A stretch of DNA of 64,000 bases from Cyclobacteriaceae bacterium (GCA_020436085.1 JAGQYM010000017.1:16013-80012), one strand, 5' to 3'. Shown: positions 36,169-46,313, counted from the stretch's first letter. The notes: generated by a model not told the origin, from the letters alone. Translations and numbers: made by a program.

Positions 36169-36720
36169 CTAGTAACCTTTGATCCTTGCGACCATCAGCA
36201 GGCCGATCACACTAAGACTGTCCGTAATTTCTCCTTTAATGACCATATCAACAGCGTCTTTCAGGTGCACCTTTTTGATTTTCATATCCGCCTCGGTATC
36301 CTCTCTTTCAGATCTCCCCTCAGTCAGGTTTTCGGCAACGAATAAAATACCTTCTTCATCTGAAACGGAATTGGAAAGGTGAGCTTGGCCTATCTTCGTC
36401 CACTTTTCAGCTTCCAGCCCCGTTTCTTCTTTGAGTTCTCGCTTGGCGGAAATCAGAGGATCAGTGCTCAACGCACCACCTCCTTCAGGTATTTCCCATG
36501 ACCAGACATCAAGGGTATATCGATATTGGCCTACAAGCCAGGTTTCATCTTTTTCATTGATGGGTATAATTCCGATGGCTTTGTTTTTGAAATGCACTTT
36601 GCCGTAGATTCCCGGCTTGCCAGCCGGATTCAGAACTTGGTGTTCTTCTACGTTAATCCACGGATTGTCGTAAACCTGACGCGATGAAATTTTTTTCCAG
36701 AGATTTGCCACCTTCTTCAT
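36169..36720 (-). CDS. Nudix hydrolase, ADP-ribose pyrophosphatase-like
   Basis: A 183-residue protein with a Nudix box G-x5-E-x7-REUxEExGU, seen as GGALSTDPLISAKRELKEET followed by GL, preceded by VWSWEIPEGG, the arrangement of ADP-ribose pyrophosphatases (NudF group). It hydrolyses nucleoside diphosphates linked to another moiety. The ATG at 36720 is preferred to a TTG one codon upstream. It is divergent from rnhB. Confidence 0.9.
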   Translation of the reverse strand: MKKVANLWKKISSRQVYDNPWINVEEHQVLNPAGKPGIYGKVHFKNKAIGIIPINEKDETWLVGQYRYTLDVWSWEIPEGGGALSTDPLISAKRELKEETGLEAEKWTKIGQAHLSNSVSDEEGILFVAENLTEGRSEREDTEADMKIKKVHLKDAVDMVIKGEITDSLSVIGLLMVARIKGY

Positions 36721-36789
36721 CAACTAATTCAACAAAAGCTTTTATCAAATTGAAAGATAGCAAAATATGGAGTTGTCCGATTGTGCAGG

Positions 36790-36831
36790 TTTGGATTTCA
36801 ATTTGGATTTCAAGGTGAACCTTTATCTTTG
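36790..36831 (+). promoter_or_regulatory. rnhB promoter region with a 12-bp tandem repeat
   Basis: TTTGGATTTCAA occurs twice in perfect tandem (36790-36801 and 36802-36813). The second copy supplies TTTG at 36802-36805, then an 18-nt spacer and TATCTTTG (36824-36831), a good -33/-7 pair. The -7 box ends 5 nt before the rnhB ATG, so the leader would be nearly absent. Confidence 0.6.
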
Positions 36832-36836
36832 ATGCG

Positions 36837-37436
36837 ATGCTGTTGCCACACCACACACCAGATTTAGTAGAGGCGGGTTGCGATGAAGTAGGTCGCGGCT
36901 GTTTGGCGGGTCCTGTAGTCGCTGCAGCAGTTATTCTTCCTAAAAATTATTTTCACGAAACGCTAAACGACTCAAAACAGCTTGGGCGTGATGAACGACT
37001 TTTACTCAGGGAAGAAATCCAACGCGATGCTTTGGCATGGGCAGTGGCGGAGGTAGATAATAATGAGATCGATAAGATCAATATTCTTAAAGCGTCATTT
37101 AAAGCCATGCACCTGGCATTGGACAAACTCAAAGTGAAGCCAGATCTTTTGCTAATAGATGGAAATCGTTTTCAGCCCTATGGAGAACTGAGCTTTGAGT
37201 GTGTAGTAAAAGGAGACGCAACATACCTAAGTATCGCGGCAGCCTCTGTACTTGCAAAGACCTATCGTGACGAGCTTATGTTGAAACTTTCCGAGCAGTT
37301 TCCCGGTTACGGATGGGAAACTAATGTGGGCTATCCCACCGAGGAGCATCGTGATGGTATTCGAAATCTGGGCATCACTCCACTTCATCGGAGATCATTT
37401 CAATTATTGCCCTCACAACTCGAACTCTTTAGTTAG
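36837..37436 (+). CDS. rnhB: Ribonuclease HII
   Basis: A 199-residue protein with the RNase HII signature: AGCDEVGRGCLAGPVVAAAV (catalytic D16-E17), LLLIDGNRF (catalytic Asp) and KGDATYLSIAAASVLAKTYR (fourth acidic residue), then GYPTEEHRDGI and LHRRSF. It removes RNA from RNA-DNA hybrids, including single ribonucleotides in DNA. The N-terminal MLLPHHTPDLVEAG is typical of Bacteroidota RNase HII, which supports the ATG start despite the very short predicted leader. An NRDE gene follows after 6 bp. Confidence 0.96.
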   Translation: MLLPHHTPDLVEAGCDEVGRGCLAGPVVAAAVILPKNYFHETLNDSKQLGRDERLLLREEIQRDALAWAVAEVDNNEIDKINILKASFKAMHLALDKLKVKPDLLLIDGNRFQPYGELSFECVVKGDATYLSIAAASVLAKTYRDELMLKLSEQFPGYGWETNVGYPTEEHRDGIRNLGITPLHRRSFQLLPSQLELFS

Positions 37437-37442
37437 GTCAAC

Positions 37443-38207
37443 ATGTGTCTGATATTTCTTTCAGTTAATTATCATCCAAAGTATAAACTCATTGTTGCTG
37501 CTAACCGAGACGAATTCTATAAAAGGAAAACAGCAGCGGCTCACTACTGGGAGGATCATCCAGATATATTGGGTGGGAGAGACCTCGAGGCGCAGGGAAC
37601 ATGGATGGCAATGACTAAAGAAGGCCGGATAGGAATGGTGACAAACTATCGTGACTTGAGCAACATCAATCCAACTGCACCTTCCCGCGGCAAATTGGTT
37701 TCAGACTTTCTCTTATCAGAGGCTTCCGCAGACGAGTATCTAAAAGATATACACGAGTCAGCCTCGGAGTATAATGGATTCAATTTGATTCTCGGAACCC
37801 CGGAAGGCTTGTCTTACTACTCAAACTATCAATCGAAAATAATTAAGCTTGACGCAGGTTTTTATGGATTAAGCAACCATCTTTTGAATACACCCTGGCC
37901 CAAAGTGGAAAGAGGTAAGAGCATGATGAGTCCAATCCTTCAGCAAGATCAAGTAGAACCAGACTTATTGTTCGAAGTTTTGCGAGATGAAAAAATTGCC
38001 ATGGATAGTGAATTGCCAAAAACGGGTTTAGAGCTTGAACGTGAAAGAGCCCTCTCCGCCATGTTTATCAAAACACCCAATTACGGTTCGAGGTGCTCGA
38101 CTGTAATTATGATTGACAAAAAAAACAATGTCAACTATATAGAACGGGTTTACGACCTCGATACTTTTGAATACGACACCCGGTCGTACACCTGGAGTAT
38201 TAACTAA
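37443..38207 (+). CDS. NRDE family protein (TANGO2-like)
   Basis: A 254-residue protein with the N-terminal MCLIFLSVNYHP and the defining AANRDEFYKR, then GGRDLEAQGTWMAMTKEGR and MVTNYRD. The N-terminal Cys2 after Met1 removal suggests an Ntn-hydrolase-like fold, but enzymatic activity is not established for the family. Human TANGO2 belongs here. It is 6 bp after rnhB, likely one operon, and its stop is one base from that of the convergent giant gene. Confidence 0.9.
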   Translation: MCLIFLSVNYHPKYKLIVAANRDEFYKRKTAAAHYWEDHPDILGGRDLEAQGTWMAMTKEGRIGMVTNYRDLSNINPTAPSRGKLVSDFLLSEASADEYLKDIHESASEYNGFNLILGTPEGLSYYSNYQSKIIKLDAGFYGLSNHLLNTPWPKVERGKSMMSPILQQDQVEPDLLFEVLRDEKIAMDSELPKTGLELERERALSAMFIKTPNYGSRCSTVIMIDKKNNVNYIERVYDLDTFEYDTRSYTWSIN

Positions 38208-38208
38208 A

Positions 38209-41200
38209 TTACTTTATCACCAGTCGGGTCACGTTACCTGAGCCGCTTCTGACAGTGTACACACCAGCAGGCAAGCCTTTAGTATCGATCTCGCGAGTAA
38301 GTATTGTTTTGGCCACCATTTGTCCAAGGCTGTTATATACAGCGAATACATCGGTTGAATTTGCTGTCACTATTTCAGACTGGTTCACAGGATTAGGATA
38401 TAACACCATGACTTCCGGTGCTTCAAGGTCTACCTTCAAGATCTCTGAATACGAAATGGACTTGTCAAAGTCGGTTTGTTTGAGTCGATAGTAAGACACG
38501 CCATTCAGCGGCTTGGTATCCTCGTACGTATAGGTCTGTTTTTGATCTGTAGTACCTGCCCCCTTGATCAGCGCCAACTCTTCAAACTCAACACCAGTTT
38601 TGGACCTTTCAATCGTAAAGAAATCGTTATTCAACTCCGACAAAGTTGTCCAATGGAGTCCAACTGAGGTAACATTTGGAATGGCAACAAACTCGACAAG
38701 TTCGATCGGCAGAGGGTTCGCAGAAGTCGTTGATGCAAGCGTAAAAGGGCTAAAGGATGTTACTACCCCTGAACTCACGATAGTTCCATTGGCAGATGTT
38801 CCGGTGGTGCCGCCATTGCCATGATTCACCCAGGATGAGCCATTCCATCTTGCTACTCTGAGTGTGGAAGGATCGGTGATGTAAGGCCCCGTACAATCAG
38901 AGGAGTTCCAGCTGAGTGTTACGAGGACGTTTGATCCGCCAACGACTGGAGTTCGATCGAGGGTCCAGAACTCGCATGAGCTCACGGAATAAAAGCTCGG
39001 GTCGTAAGTGGACTCATTGCCAAATGCCTGAGGAGTTTTGAAATACTCAGCAGTGAAGGTGTGTGTGGTGTTGGAGGGTGCCGAAATTGCAATCGATCTG
39101 TAAATGCCTCCATCTCCAGTTGGAAAATTAAATACATCGTTCCCAATTTTTCTCACTGGGCCATCTACGTGGCTGGCATTTGATCCGCCTGTTACGGTAG
39201 CGTTGTCCGCAAAGTTGATGATGTTAGTGGCGTCTGTAGCCAGTACACCAGTAACAAACGTAGCATTGATAGTAACAGAAATGTCTGTGTTCAGAGTGAC
39301 GGTATTTGCCGATTTACTGAATTGCATCCTTCTGAAGATGGGCGAGGCGCTGCCACTCCTGATAATTGCTTGTGCGTTGCCACCTGTGAAATTAGCAGTA
39401 CCACCAGCTGCCGCGAAAGTAATTGCGCTGCTGCCATTCACTGTAACGTTGCCGGCAAAATTGGATGAGACATTATAGGCAGGTTGTAATGTTCCTGCTG
39501 CTTGATTAAATGTGACGTTGTTATTAAAGCTATCTCCTGCACTGTTGGCGAGACGAAAAGTGCCAGCGCCACTGTTTACAAATGTAGTGACGCCATTAAA
39601 CGTGTTTCCACCGGCATTGGTGTCTGTATTGGAATCTGTCTTGGTAAATGAAGCGCTTCCATTGAATGTTGAGCCTTCAACGAAAATCCGAGGTGCAGAC
39701 ACCGTGAGGTTGCCATTCCAAACACTTGAATTTCGGGTTCTGAAAATGGCGTTTCCAGTGAATGTCAAACTTTGCGCAGTTGCACCTATCTGTGTGAATC
39801 GATCGAGGCGAAGGTCTCCGGCACTGAATCCGGTTCCGCCAATAGTTATGGTTCTGGAGGCTGCTAAGGTAGAGCTACCCGGGCCTTCTGAGAAATAAAT
39901 GCCTAATCCAGCGGTGCTATTTACAATTATGTTTTGATTAAAGAAGGTTGTACCGTTGTAAGCCACTCGGATGTTGGACGTACCTGTGTTGGTGAAAGTG
40001 ACGGTATTATTATATGTGCTTCCTGTGTTGAGTTCGAGAAGGATATCTCCTGAGTTGGTATTAACAATGGTGGTTGGCCCGCCAAAGGTGTTGTTTCCGT
40101 TTGTACGGAGTACTCCGGAACCACTATTCGTGATGGTTGTTGTTGAAGTGAAAACATTATTACCGCTTCCTGTATTTCCCGTAGCTCCGGTCTTGGCAAG
40201 TGCCGCAGTGCCATTAAAGGTGCCACCCGAAAGTGCCAGCTGAGGTGCGCTGAAGTTTACGTTGCCATTAAATGTAGTGCTTGGTCCTATCGTGAGTAAC
40301 GCAGTACCTGTCAAAGTCATGCTTTGCGCTGTGGCACCTTGTTGGTCAAATCGTTGTAGCCTTAGTTCTCCCAAATTAAACCCGAGCCCTCCTACAGTGA
40401 TCGTATGACCTGATGTGAGAGTAGCAGAGGCTGATGCACTGTTACCAAAGTATATTCCGCCACCATTGGTAGAGTTCACCTGAATGTTTCCATCAAACAC
40501 TGTCCCGGCAATCACATCGGCCATTCTGATGGTGGAGGTTCCTGTGTTTTCCAGAATGAGGTTGTTGTTAAACTGATCCAAGGCGCTTACCGCAAATCTG
40601 AAATAACCGCTGCCTGAGTTAGCTATCGTGGTTACACCGTTGAATATGTTATTACCCTGACTATCGTTATTAGTTGCTCCTGTTTTTTCTAACCTGGTAA
40701 CGCCATTGAAGGTCGTACCGTCCATTTCAATTTGTGGCGACCTGAAATCAACATTGCCATTAAATACAGAAGATGGACCCAGTTCAAGAAGGGCAGTACC
40801 AGTCAGCGTCAGCGTTTGTGCGGTGCCTCCAAGTTGGGTAAATCTTCGCATCCTCAGTCTGCCATCAACAAAGCCGGAACCGCCTACAAGAAGAGAGCCA
40901 CCTGCATTGAGGGTTGCTGTCGCAGCCACACTATTGTTGCAAAAATAAATACCACCGCTCCCCAATGTGGAATTGAATGTTATGTTACCATTGAACTGAT
41001 TTCCTGCGGTGTTATTGGCAAGGTAGATAATGTTTGAGCCGGAATTTGTCACCGTTAAATTACCACCAAAAGTATCCGGTGAGTTGTTGGCAGTGATCAA
41101 TTGGCCAGCACCAGAATTGGTAATGGATGCATGGGTGATGAAATTATTTCCTCCGGTACCACCATCGTTGCTTGCGCCAGTCTTTGACAAGGAAGCAACT

Positions 41201-44200
41201 CCGGTGAAGGTGGTTCCATTGAGCAAAAGTCCTGGCGCGGAAAAATTAACATCGCCACCGAAGCTCGAACTAGGACCTAAAGTCAATGTTGCAATTCCAC
41301 TAAGACTAAGATTCTGTGTTGTAGCTCCTACTTGCGTGAAACGAATAAGCCTCACATCACCACTGATGACACCAAATCCGCCAACTGCGATAGTTCTGGT
41401 GGCAGCGAGTGTTGCAGTTCCGTTTGTATTGTTGCAAAAGTAAATCCCACCACCAAAAGTGGAGTTTAATTCGATATTGCCATTGAATTGATTGCCTGCG
41501 GAGTTGTCCGCAAGCCGAATTGTAGATGCTCCGGAGTTTACAATAGTGAGTGTGCTTTGGAAAACATCTGGGTTAGATACTCCAGTTCTCAGGTACGAGT
41601 CTCCAGAGTTAACAATCGTGGCAATTTGATTAAATGTATTTCCACCGTTGCCATCATCATTACCCACGCTCGTCTTCTCCAAGTGTGCGGCTCCGTTGTA
41701 TGTTGTGCCATGAAGGAGTAGTCGTGGTGAAGTAAAAGTAACGTCTCCGTCAAAACTTGACGAAGGTCCAAGTGTAAGTAGAGCTGATCCGGTTAAAGTC
41801 AGCGTTTGTGGTGTAGCACCAGTTTGTGAAAAGCTTCTAAGCCGAAGTTCGCCAGTGCTAAAGCCAGTGCCCACCGTGATAACACCCGGACTTGCCATAG
41901 TTGCTGTACCAGAGCTCTCGCAAAAGAGGATTCCAGTTCCGCTGTTACTTACCGTAATATTTCCAGCGAATGTAGTGGCGCCCTGATAGCCAACTCGGAT
42001 TGAAGAACTGCCGTTGTTTGTAAATGTCACATTACCATTGTAAACGCTGCCTGCCGATAGCTCAAGGAGGATGTCAGATGAAGAATTATTTAAAATTGTT
42101 GTCAGACCGTTGAAGGTATTGTTTCCTTGCGTCCTGAGATTACCTGACCCATTGTTAACGATCACAGCCTGACCAGAAAAAATATTGTTTCCAGAGCCAG
42201 TGTCATTTGTTGTTCCGGTTTTTTCAAGATGGGTTGTTCCCATGTAGGTTGCTCCGTTGAGTAGCAATGAAGGAGAGAGAAACATCACATCTCCTTCAAA
42301 GCTGGAACTGGGTCCGATATTAAGCGTTGCACTTCCGGTGAGCGTAAGGGTTTGCAGGGAGGTTCCGGTTTGTGTAAACCGATTTAGGTTTAATGTTCCA
42401 CCTGAGAAGATGCCACCTGAAATTACACCGTTCATTGTGGAATTGGCGGCAGCATTGGAATTAAAAATAATGCCAGAAGAACCGCCACTGTTGGCAACCG
42501 AAACATTGTTAGCATATGTTGATGTTCCGTTCTCTCCCATTCGAATTACCGTAGAGGGGTGAGAATTGGCATTGTTGATAGCAACAGTGCTGTTATACGT
42601 GGCAGACGATCCGGTCCCATTAAGGAGGCGGAAGTCGCTTCTTATTCCTCCAAAACAGTTGATAGCAAAAGGACCACCCACAGAAAATGATGAAGTTCCG
42701 TTTTCGGCAATCAGATAAGAGTATTGATCACTGCCTCCTGACTTGTTAGAGTTTAGTGTCAGACTTGATGCGAATGTGGTTGTCTCTCCGGGGTGGTTGT
42801 GAGCGAAATAAATCCGGTAACTACCCGTGTTGTCAAAAACGGCAGTGCTTAGGAACTGGTCTCGAGAGCCGTTGCCAAAAAGCAGGTATCCACTGCCGCT
42901 GTTGGTCACCGTTACCGCGCCAGTGAACACATTGCCTCCGAGACTTGCATCATTCGTTGCCCCGGTCTTTTCCAGATTTGATGTTCCTGCAACGGTGACT
43001 CCATCAAGATAAAGTTGTGGAGAACGAAAATCGATATTGCCTCCGAAGGTAGTACTTGGTCCTACGCGCAAAACAGCACTCGTCCCTCCGAGAATTAGAG
43101 TAGTGTTTTCTGTTCCGAGTTGCGTTAATCGAGCTATTCTCAGCTCACCTGACGTGAACCCAGAGCCCCCAAGAGAGATAGTTTTTGTTGCAGCCTGGGT
43201 TGAACTTCCCCCCGAGTTATTTGAGAAATAAATTCCACTGCTACTACCGGTCGAGTTGAGGATGATGTTACCATTGAACTGATTTCCTGCGCTGGCATGA
43301 GCCAGATAAATCAGATTTGATCCGGAGTTGGTAACGGTAAGGTCGCCATTGAAAATGTCAGGGCTTGCGTTGGCTGTAAGCAAATGCCCTGATCCTGAAT
43401 TTATCAATGTTGCAATGTCATTGAAAGTGTTTCCACCTGTTCCTGAATTATTGCCGGCCCCCGTCTTTTCAATCGAAGCAGTACCGTGATACGTACAGCC
43501 ATTGAGGAGTACCTGTGGCGCAGTAAACGATACGTTTCCGCCAAATTCTGAGTTAGTCCCCACGGTCAAGATGGAAGATCCAGTGAGTGCAAGTGTTGAG
43601 GGTTGTGTGCCTGATTGTGTAAATCTGCTAAAAGAGAGTCCTCCGCTATTGAAGGTGCCGGACGTAACTCCAAAACCTGCACTTTGGGTAACGACACCGG
43701 ATGCGTTTCCAAAGTATACTCCGCGGCCATTGGTGGAGTTGACTATGATGTTTCCGTTGATCGCTACAGTGCCATCATTGGCTATGATGATACCCGAATT
43801 TGAATTTGCATTGTTGCTTGTTAAAGTTAGCGTACCATTTATAGTGGCTGTGCTCGCTCCGCTCCTCGCGATGATGGTGTTTACGCTACTGCTGGCATTT
43901 CCATTGTGATTTATCGTTAGGCCACCATTAAAAAGATTGCCTGCTGAATTGATTCCAATTTGAACTCGGGAAGTCCCCGAGTTATTGATGGTGACAAGTC
44001 CTTGATAAGTATCTGGATTAGTATCAGCAAGGTTGAATTCAGAGTCACCGCTATTAACAATTGTTGTGGTGCCTGAAATAGAGTTGCCTCCTGCACTATT
44101 ATCATTGGTCGATCCGGTTTTTTCAAAATAAGCGTTACCCGTTATTGAAACTCCATCCAGAAAGATTCTTGGTGAGGTGATTGTTACGTTTCCACCGAAG

Positions 44201-45336
44201 GAAGAGCTTGGTCCAATATCTATCCGGCTGGTCCCTGTTAAGGTGATAGTTTGTGTTGCACTAACCTGGGTAAATCTTCTGAGTGCGATTCGCCCGCCAG
44301 TGAAACCTCCTCCGCCAATGGAAATCGATCTTGTTGCAGCTTGATTTGAGCTAGCTGAAGCACCTGCGTTGAAATAGATTTCTCCAGCGGAGTTGGTTAA
44401 GACTATATTTCCATTGTATGTAGATGTACCGCTGTTGCCAAGTGTAATGTCGGTCGCTGTATTTGTATTGGTGTTGTTTACCGTTACCGTTCCTCCGTAG
44501 GTTGCAGTGCTCCCTGTACCATTTAAAAATCGATGATTGCTTTGAAGCGTACCCGCGCAGTTGATGGTCAGGTTTCCAGATATTGTGAAACTTGTATTTG
44601 TTCCTTCTCCAGCAAAGAATGACCATTGATCGGTGCCACCGGATTTGTTGGTATTAAGGGTAAGGTCTGTGAAGGTTGTTGTGAACCCGTTGTGACTTTG
44701 TGCAAAGTAAAATCGGTAGCTTCCGTTATTGTTAAAAGTCGTTGCCGCATTGAATTGGTCAGGGTTTCCATTTCCCAAAAGAACTTGACCTGCCCCGATA
44801 TTGGTAATTGTTGTAGTCCCATTAAAGATGTTGCCACCTGAACTGTTATCGTTGTTGCCATCAGTCTTAGTTACTGAAACAGTGCCATTGAAAATGGAAC
44901 CGTTAAAAAAAAGCCGCCCTGTAGTCCCGGTGATATTGGCGCCAAAAATGGTCCCATTAAAAGTGGTGGTGCTTGTAGTATTTAATGCCAGAGAAGCCGC
45001 GCCTCCTGTGTTTGCTATCGTACCCGAGGTAAAGGTGTTTGTACCCGTAGTTGTAAGTGTGAAACCGAGCAGGTCAATTGTTCCGCTGTAGCCACTAACG
45101 GAAATGCCCGCAACGGTGGGAGCCACATTCAGATTACAGTTTCCATTGGAGCCCGCTGCACCGTTAAAAAATACCTGATCGGCCGCCCCGGGAACGGATG
45201 CGCCACCCGCGCCCCCTGACGTTGCGGACCAGTTTGCCGTATTATTCCAATTGCCTGTAGCAGTAGCTACCCAGTACCTTTGGCCAAAGGCTGCTGATGT
45301 AATAAAAATCAAAAAAATAGACCCTATAATTCTCAT
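38209..45336 (-). CDS. Giant repetitive T9SS-secreted surface protein (adhesin-like beta-solenoid)
   Basis: A 2375-residue protein with a signal peptide (cleavage after AAFGQ). The N-terminal region begins YWVATATGNWNNTANWS, a common opening of Bacteroidota beta-helix proteins. Residues from about 330 to 1960 consist of nine large modules, each with RFTQ-type, TLTLTG, GPSSxFxG and LEKTG segments, and are rich in Asn, Gly, Ser and Thr, fitting a parallel beta-solenoid. After the array come a beta domain (about 2000-2200), an FN3-like segment (IELVEFVAIPNVTSVGLHW) and a C-terminal T9SS type A sorting domain (VLYPNPVNQSE, LPAGVYTV). No enzymatic motif is seen. The ATG at 45336 is preferred over GTG 45342; a GAGGTG five bases upstream resembles a Shine-Dalgarno site. 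Confidence 0.9.
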   Translation of the reverse strand: MRIIGSIFLIFITSAAFGQRYWVATATGNWNNTANWSATSGGAGGASVPGAADQVFFNGAAGSNGNCNLNVAPTVAGISVSGYSGTIDLLGFTLTTTGTNTFTSGTIANTGGAASLALNTTSTTTFNGTIFGANITGTTGRLFFNGSIFNGTVSVTKTDGNNDNSSGGNIFNGTTTITNIGAGQVLLGNGNPDQFNAATTFNNNGSYRFYFAQSHNGFTTTFTDLTLNTNKSGGTDQWSFFAGEGTNTSFTISGNLTINCAGTLQSNHRFLNGTGSTATYGGTVTVNNTNTNTATDITLGNSGTSTYNGNIVLTNSAGEIYFNAGASASSNQAATRSISIGGGGFTGGRIALRRFTQVSATQTITLTGTSRIDIGPSSSFGGNVTITSPRIFLDGVSITGNAYFEKTGSTNDNSAGGNSISGTTTIVNSGDSEFNLADTNPDTYQGLVTINNSGTSRVQIGINSAGNLFNGGLTINHNGNASSSVNTIIARSGASTATINGTLTLTSNNANSNSGIIIANDGTVAINGNIIVNSTNGRGVYFGNASGVVTQSAGFGVTSGTFNSGGLSFSRFTQSGTQPSTLALTGSSILTVGTNSEFGGNVSFTAPQVLLNGCTYHGTASIEKTGAGNNSGTGGNTFNDIATLINSGSGHLLTANASPDIFNGDLTVTNSGSNLIYLAHASAGNQFNGNIILNSTGSSSGIYFSNNSGGSSTQAATKTISLGGSGFTSGELRIARLTQLGTENTTLILGGTSAVLRVGPSTTFGGNIDFRSPQLYLDGVTVAGTSNLEKTGATNDASLGGNVFTGAVTVTNSGSGYLLFGNGSRDQFLSTAVFDNTGSYRIYFAHNHPGETTTFASSLTLNSNKSGGSDQYSYLIAENGTSSFSVGGPFAINCFGGIRSDFRLLNGTGSSATYNSTVAINNANSHPSTVIRMGENGTSTYANNVSVANSGGSSGIIFNSNAAANSTMNGVISGGIFSGGTLNLNRFTQTGTSLQTLTLTGSATLNIGPSSSFEGDVMFLSPSLLLNGATYMGTTHLEKTGTTNDTGSGNNIFSGQAVIVNNGSGNLRTQGNNTFNGLTTILNNSSSDILLELSAGSVYNGNVTFTNNGSSSIRVGYQGATTFAGNITVSNSGTGILFCESSGTATMASPGVITVGTGFSTGELRLRSFSQTGATPQTLTLTGSALLTLGPSSSFDGDVTFTSPRLLLHGTTYNGAAHLEKTSVGNDDGNGGNTFNQIATIVNSGDSYLRTGVSNPDVFQSTLTIVNSGASTIRLADNSAGNQFNGNIELNSTFGGGIYFCNNTNGTATLAATRTIAVGGFGVISGDVRLIRFTQVGATTQNLSLSGIATLTLGPSSSFGGDVNFSAPGLLLNGTTFTGVASLSKTGASNDGGTGGNNFITHASITNSGAGQLITANNSPDTFGGNLTVTNSGSNIIYLANNTAGNQFNGNITFNSTLGSGGIYFCNNSVAATATLNAGGSLLVGGSGFVDGRLRMRRFTQLGGTAQTLTLTGTALLELGPSSVFNGNVDFRSPQIEMDGTTFNGVTRLEKTGATNNDSQGNNIFNGVTTIANSGSGYFRFAVSALDQFNNNLILENTGTSTIRMADVIAGTVFDGNIQVNSTNGGGIYFGNSASASATLTSGHTITVGGLGFNLGELRLQRFDQQGATAQSMTLTGTALLTIGPSTTFNGNVNFSAPQLALSGGTFNGTAALAKTGATGNTGSGNNVFTSTTTITNSGSGVLRTNGNNTFGGPTTIVNTNSGDILLELNTGSTYNNTVTFTNTGTSNIRVAYNGTTFFNQNIIVNSTAGLGIYFSEGPGSSTLAASRTITIGGTGFSAGDLRLDRFTQIGATAQSLTFTGNAIFRTRNSSVWNGNLTVSAPRIFVEGSTFNGSASFTKTDSNTDTNAGGNTFNGVTTFVNSGAGTFRLANSAGDSFNNNVTFNQAAGTLQPAYNVSSNFAGNVTVNGSSAITFAAAGGTANFTGGNAQAIIRSGSASPIFRRMQFSKSANTVTLNTDISVTINATFVTGVLATDATNIINFADNATVTGGSNASHVDGPVRKIGNDVFNFPTGDGGIYRSIAISAPSNTTHTFTAEYFKTPQAFGNESTYDPSFYSVSSCEFWTLDRTPVVGGSNVLVTLSWNSSDCTGPYITDPSTLRVARWNGSSWVNHGNGGTTGTSANGTIVSSGVVTSFSPFTLASTTSANPLPIELVEFVAIPNVTSVGLHWTTLSELNNDFFTIERSKTGVEFEELALIKGAGTTDQKQTYTYEDTKPLNGVSYYRLKQTDFDKSISYSEILKVDLEAPEVMVLYPNPVNQSEIVTANSTDVFAVYNSLGQMVAKTILTREIDTKGLPAGVYTVRSGSGNVTRLVIK
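39660..44320 (-). repeat. Nine-module coding repeat array in the giant surface protein gene
   Basis: The RFTQ-type marker recurs near 44270, 43615, 43120, 42375, 41830, 41335, 40840, 40345 and 39795. The core spacing is about 490-495 bp (about 163 residues), with longer intervals of 545-745 bp where segments are inserted. Modules are diverged at DNA level but share long identical stretches, so the array is a likely site of recombination and of assembly error. Confidence 0.85.
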
Positions 45337-45567
45337 AATCACCTCAATATGGCTTAGACAGTACTTTTCACCATATCAATATTAATACATAACCGAATCT
45401 GGATGTAACATTTATTTGATTTTTAATTTCTGGGACTTGGCTAGTAGGCGACCGGGGTACCTGTTTTTGACTCGATCTTTGAGTAACAATTGGCGGTCAA
45501 CTACGTCTAATTCTATGTTCGAGGGCTCCTTTTGTTACCTTCGGGACTTCGATTTTGGATTAAAAGA
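45337..45567. other. Intergenic region between the giant surface gene and the ABC ATPase gene
   Basis: The longest gap in the window, 231 bp, separates divergent starts. It holds no convincing promoter: only an imperfect box TACCTTCG at 45536-45543 on the plus strand, ahead of the ABC ATPase gene. No RNA gene or palindrome was recognised. Confidence 0.5.
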
Positions 45568-46290
45568 ATGGCAAGGATTATTGAAACGAGTCACATTTCG
45601 CGTGTCTATCACATGGGCACGAATGTGGTCAAAGCATTACAGGATATTTCCATCACAATCGATAAAGGTGAATATGTCGCCTTTATGGGACCCTCTGGGT
45701 CAGGGAAGTCTACCCTTATGAACATTATCGGCTGCCTGGATACACCCACCAGCGGGTCCTACGTGCTTAACGGACACCTGGTGAGTGATATGACTGAAAA
45801 CGAGCTGGCGGAAATCAGGAACAAGGAAATCGGATTTGTGTTTCAGACGTTCAACCTACTTCCAAGGGCATCAGCCCTGGAAAATGTAGCCTTACCTCTG
45901 ATATACGCGGGGTATGGAAAGAGTGAAAGAGAGGAACGCGCAATGGCAGCATTGGAAAACGTCAACCTTGCTGATCGCTATCACCACAAGCCAAATGAAC
46001 TTTCCGGTGGGCAACGGCAGAGAGTAGCCATCGCCCGGGCATTAGTAAACAATCCTTCTATTATTCTCGCTGACGAGCCAACGGGTAACCTGGACTCCAA
46101 AACTTCTTACGATATCATGGCCTTGTTTCATGAGCTTCATGAAAAAGGAAACTCGATTATCATGGTTACGCACGAGGATGACATTGCACATTATGCCCAC
46201 CGCATCATTCGCCTAAAGGATGGACTTGTAGAATGGGACAAAGTTAACGACAATGTAACCAGGAGTACTCCTTCCCTGGTAACTGAGTAG
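45568..46290 (+). CDS. ABC transporter ATP-binding protein, LolD/MacB/FtsE type
   Basis: A 240-residue ATPase with Walker [10 protein letters not shown], the MacB/LolD-type [19 protein letters not shown]-loop region, signature [15 protein letters not shown] and Walker [14 protein letters not shown], followed by the switch His in MVTHEDD. This subfamily powers lipoprotein release, cell division or macrolide export permeases. No FtsX/MacB-like permease gene is adjacent, so the partner is elsewhere. The ATG at 45568 is chosen over TTG 45532, which adds 12 atypical residues. The cobalamin adenosyltransferase gene follows after 23 bp. Confidence 0.92.
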   Translation: MARIIETSHISRVYHMGTNVVKALQDISITIDKGEYVAFMGPSGSGKSTLMNIIGCLDTPTSGSYVLNGHLVSDMTENELAEIRNKEIGFVFQTFNLLPRASALENVALPLIYAGYGKSEREERAMAALENVNLADRYHHKPNELSGGQRQRVAIARALVNNPSIILADEPTGNLDSKTSYDIMALFHELHEKGNSIIMVTHEDDIAHYAHRIIRLKDGLVEWDKVNDNVTRSTPSLVTE

Positions 46291-46313
46291 CTAACATTGT
46301 ATCTTCAACCTCA

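Noticed and set aside
39660-44320. CRISPR-like periodic repeats
   Set aside because: The period is about 490 bp, the units are diverged and in frame, and they encode protein modules, so this is not a CRISPR array.
38255-45091. Long plus-strand open frames of up to 137 codons inside the giant surface gene
   Set aside because: They recur with the repeat period and mirror the codon pattern of the minus-strand repeat protein. They lack start-site or promoter signals and show no recognisable domains.
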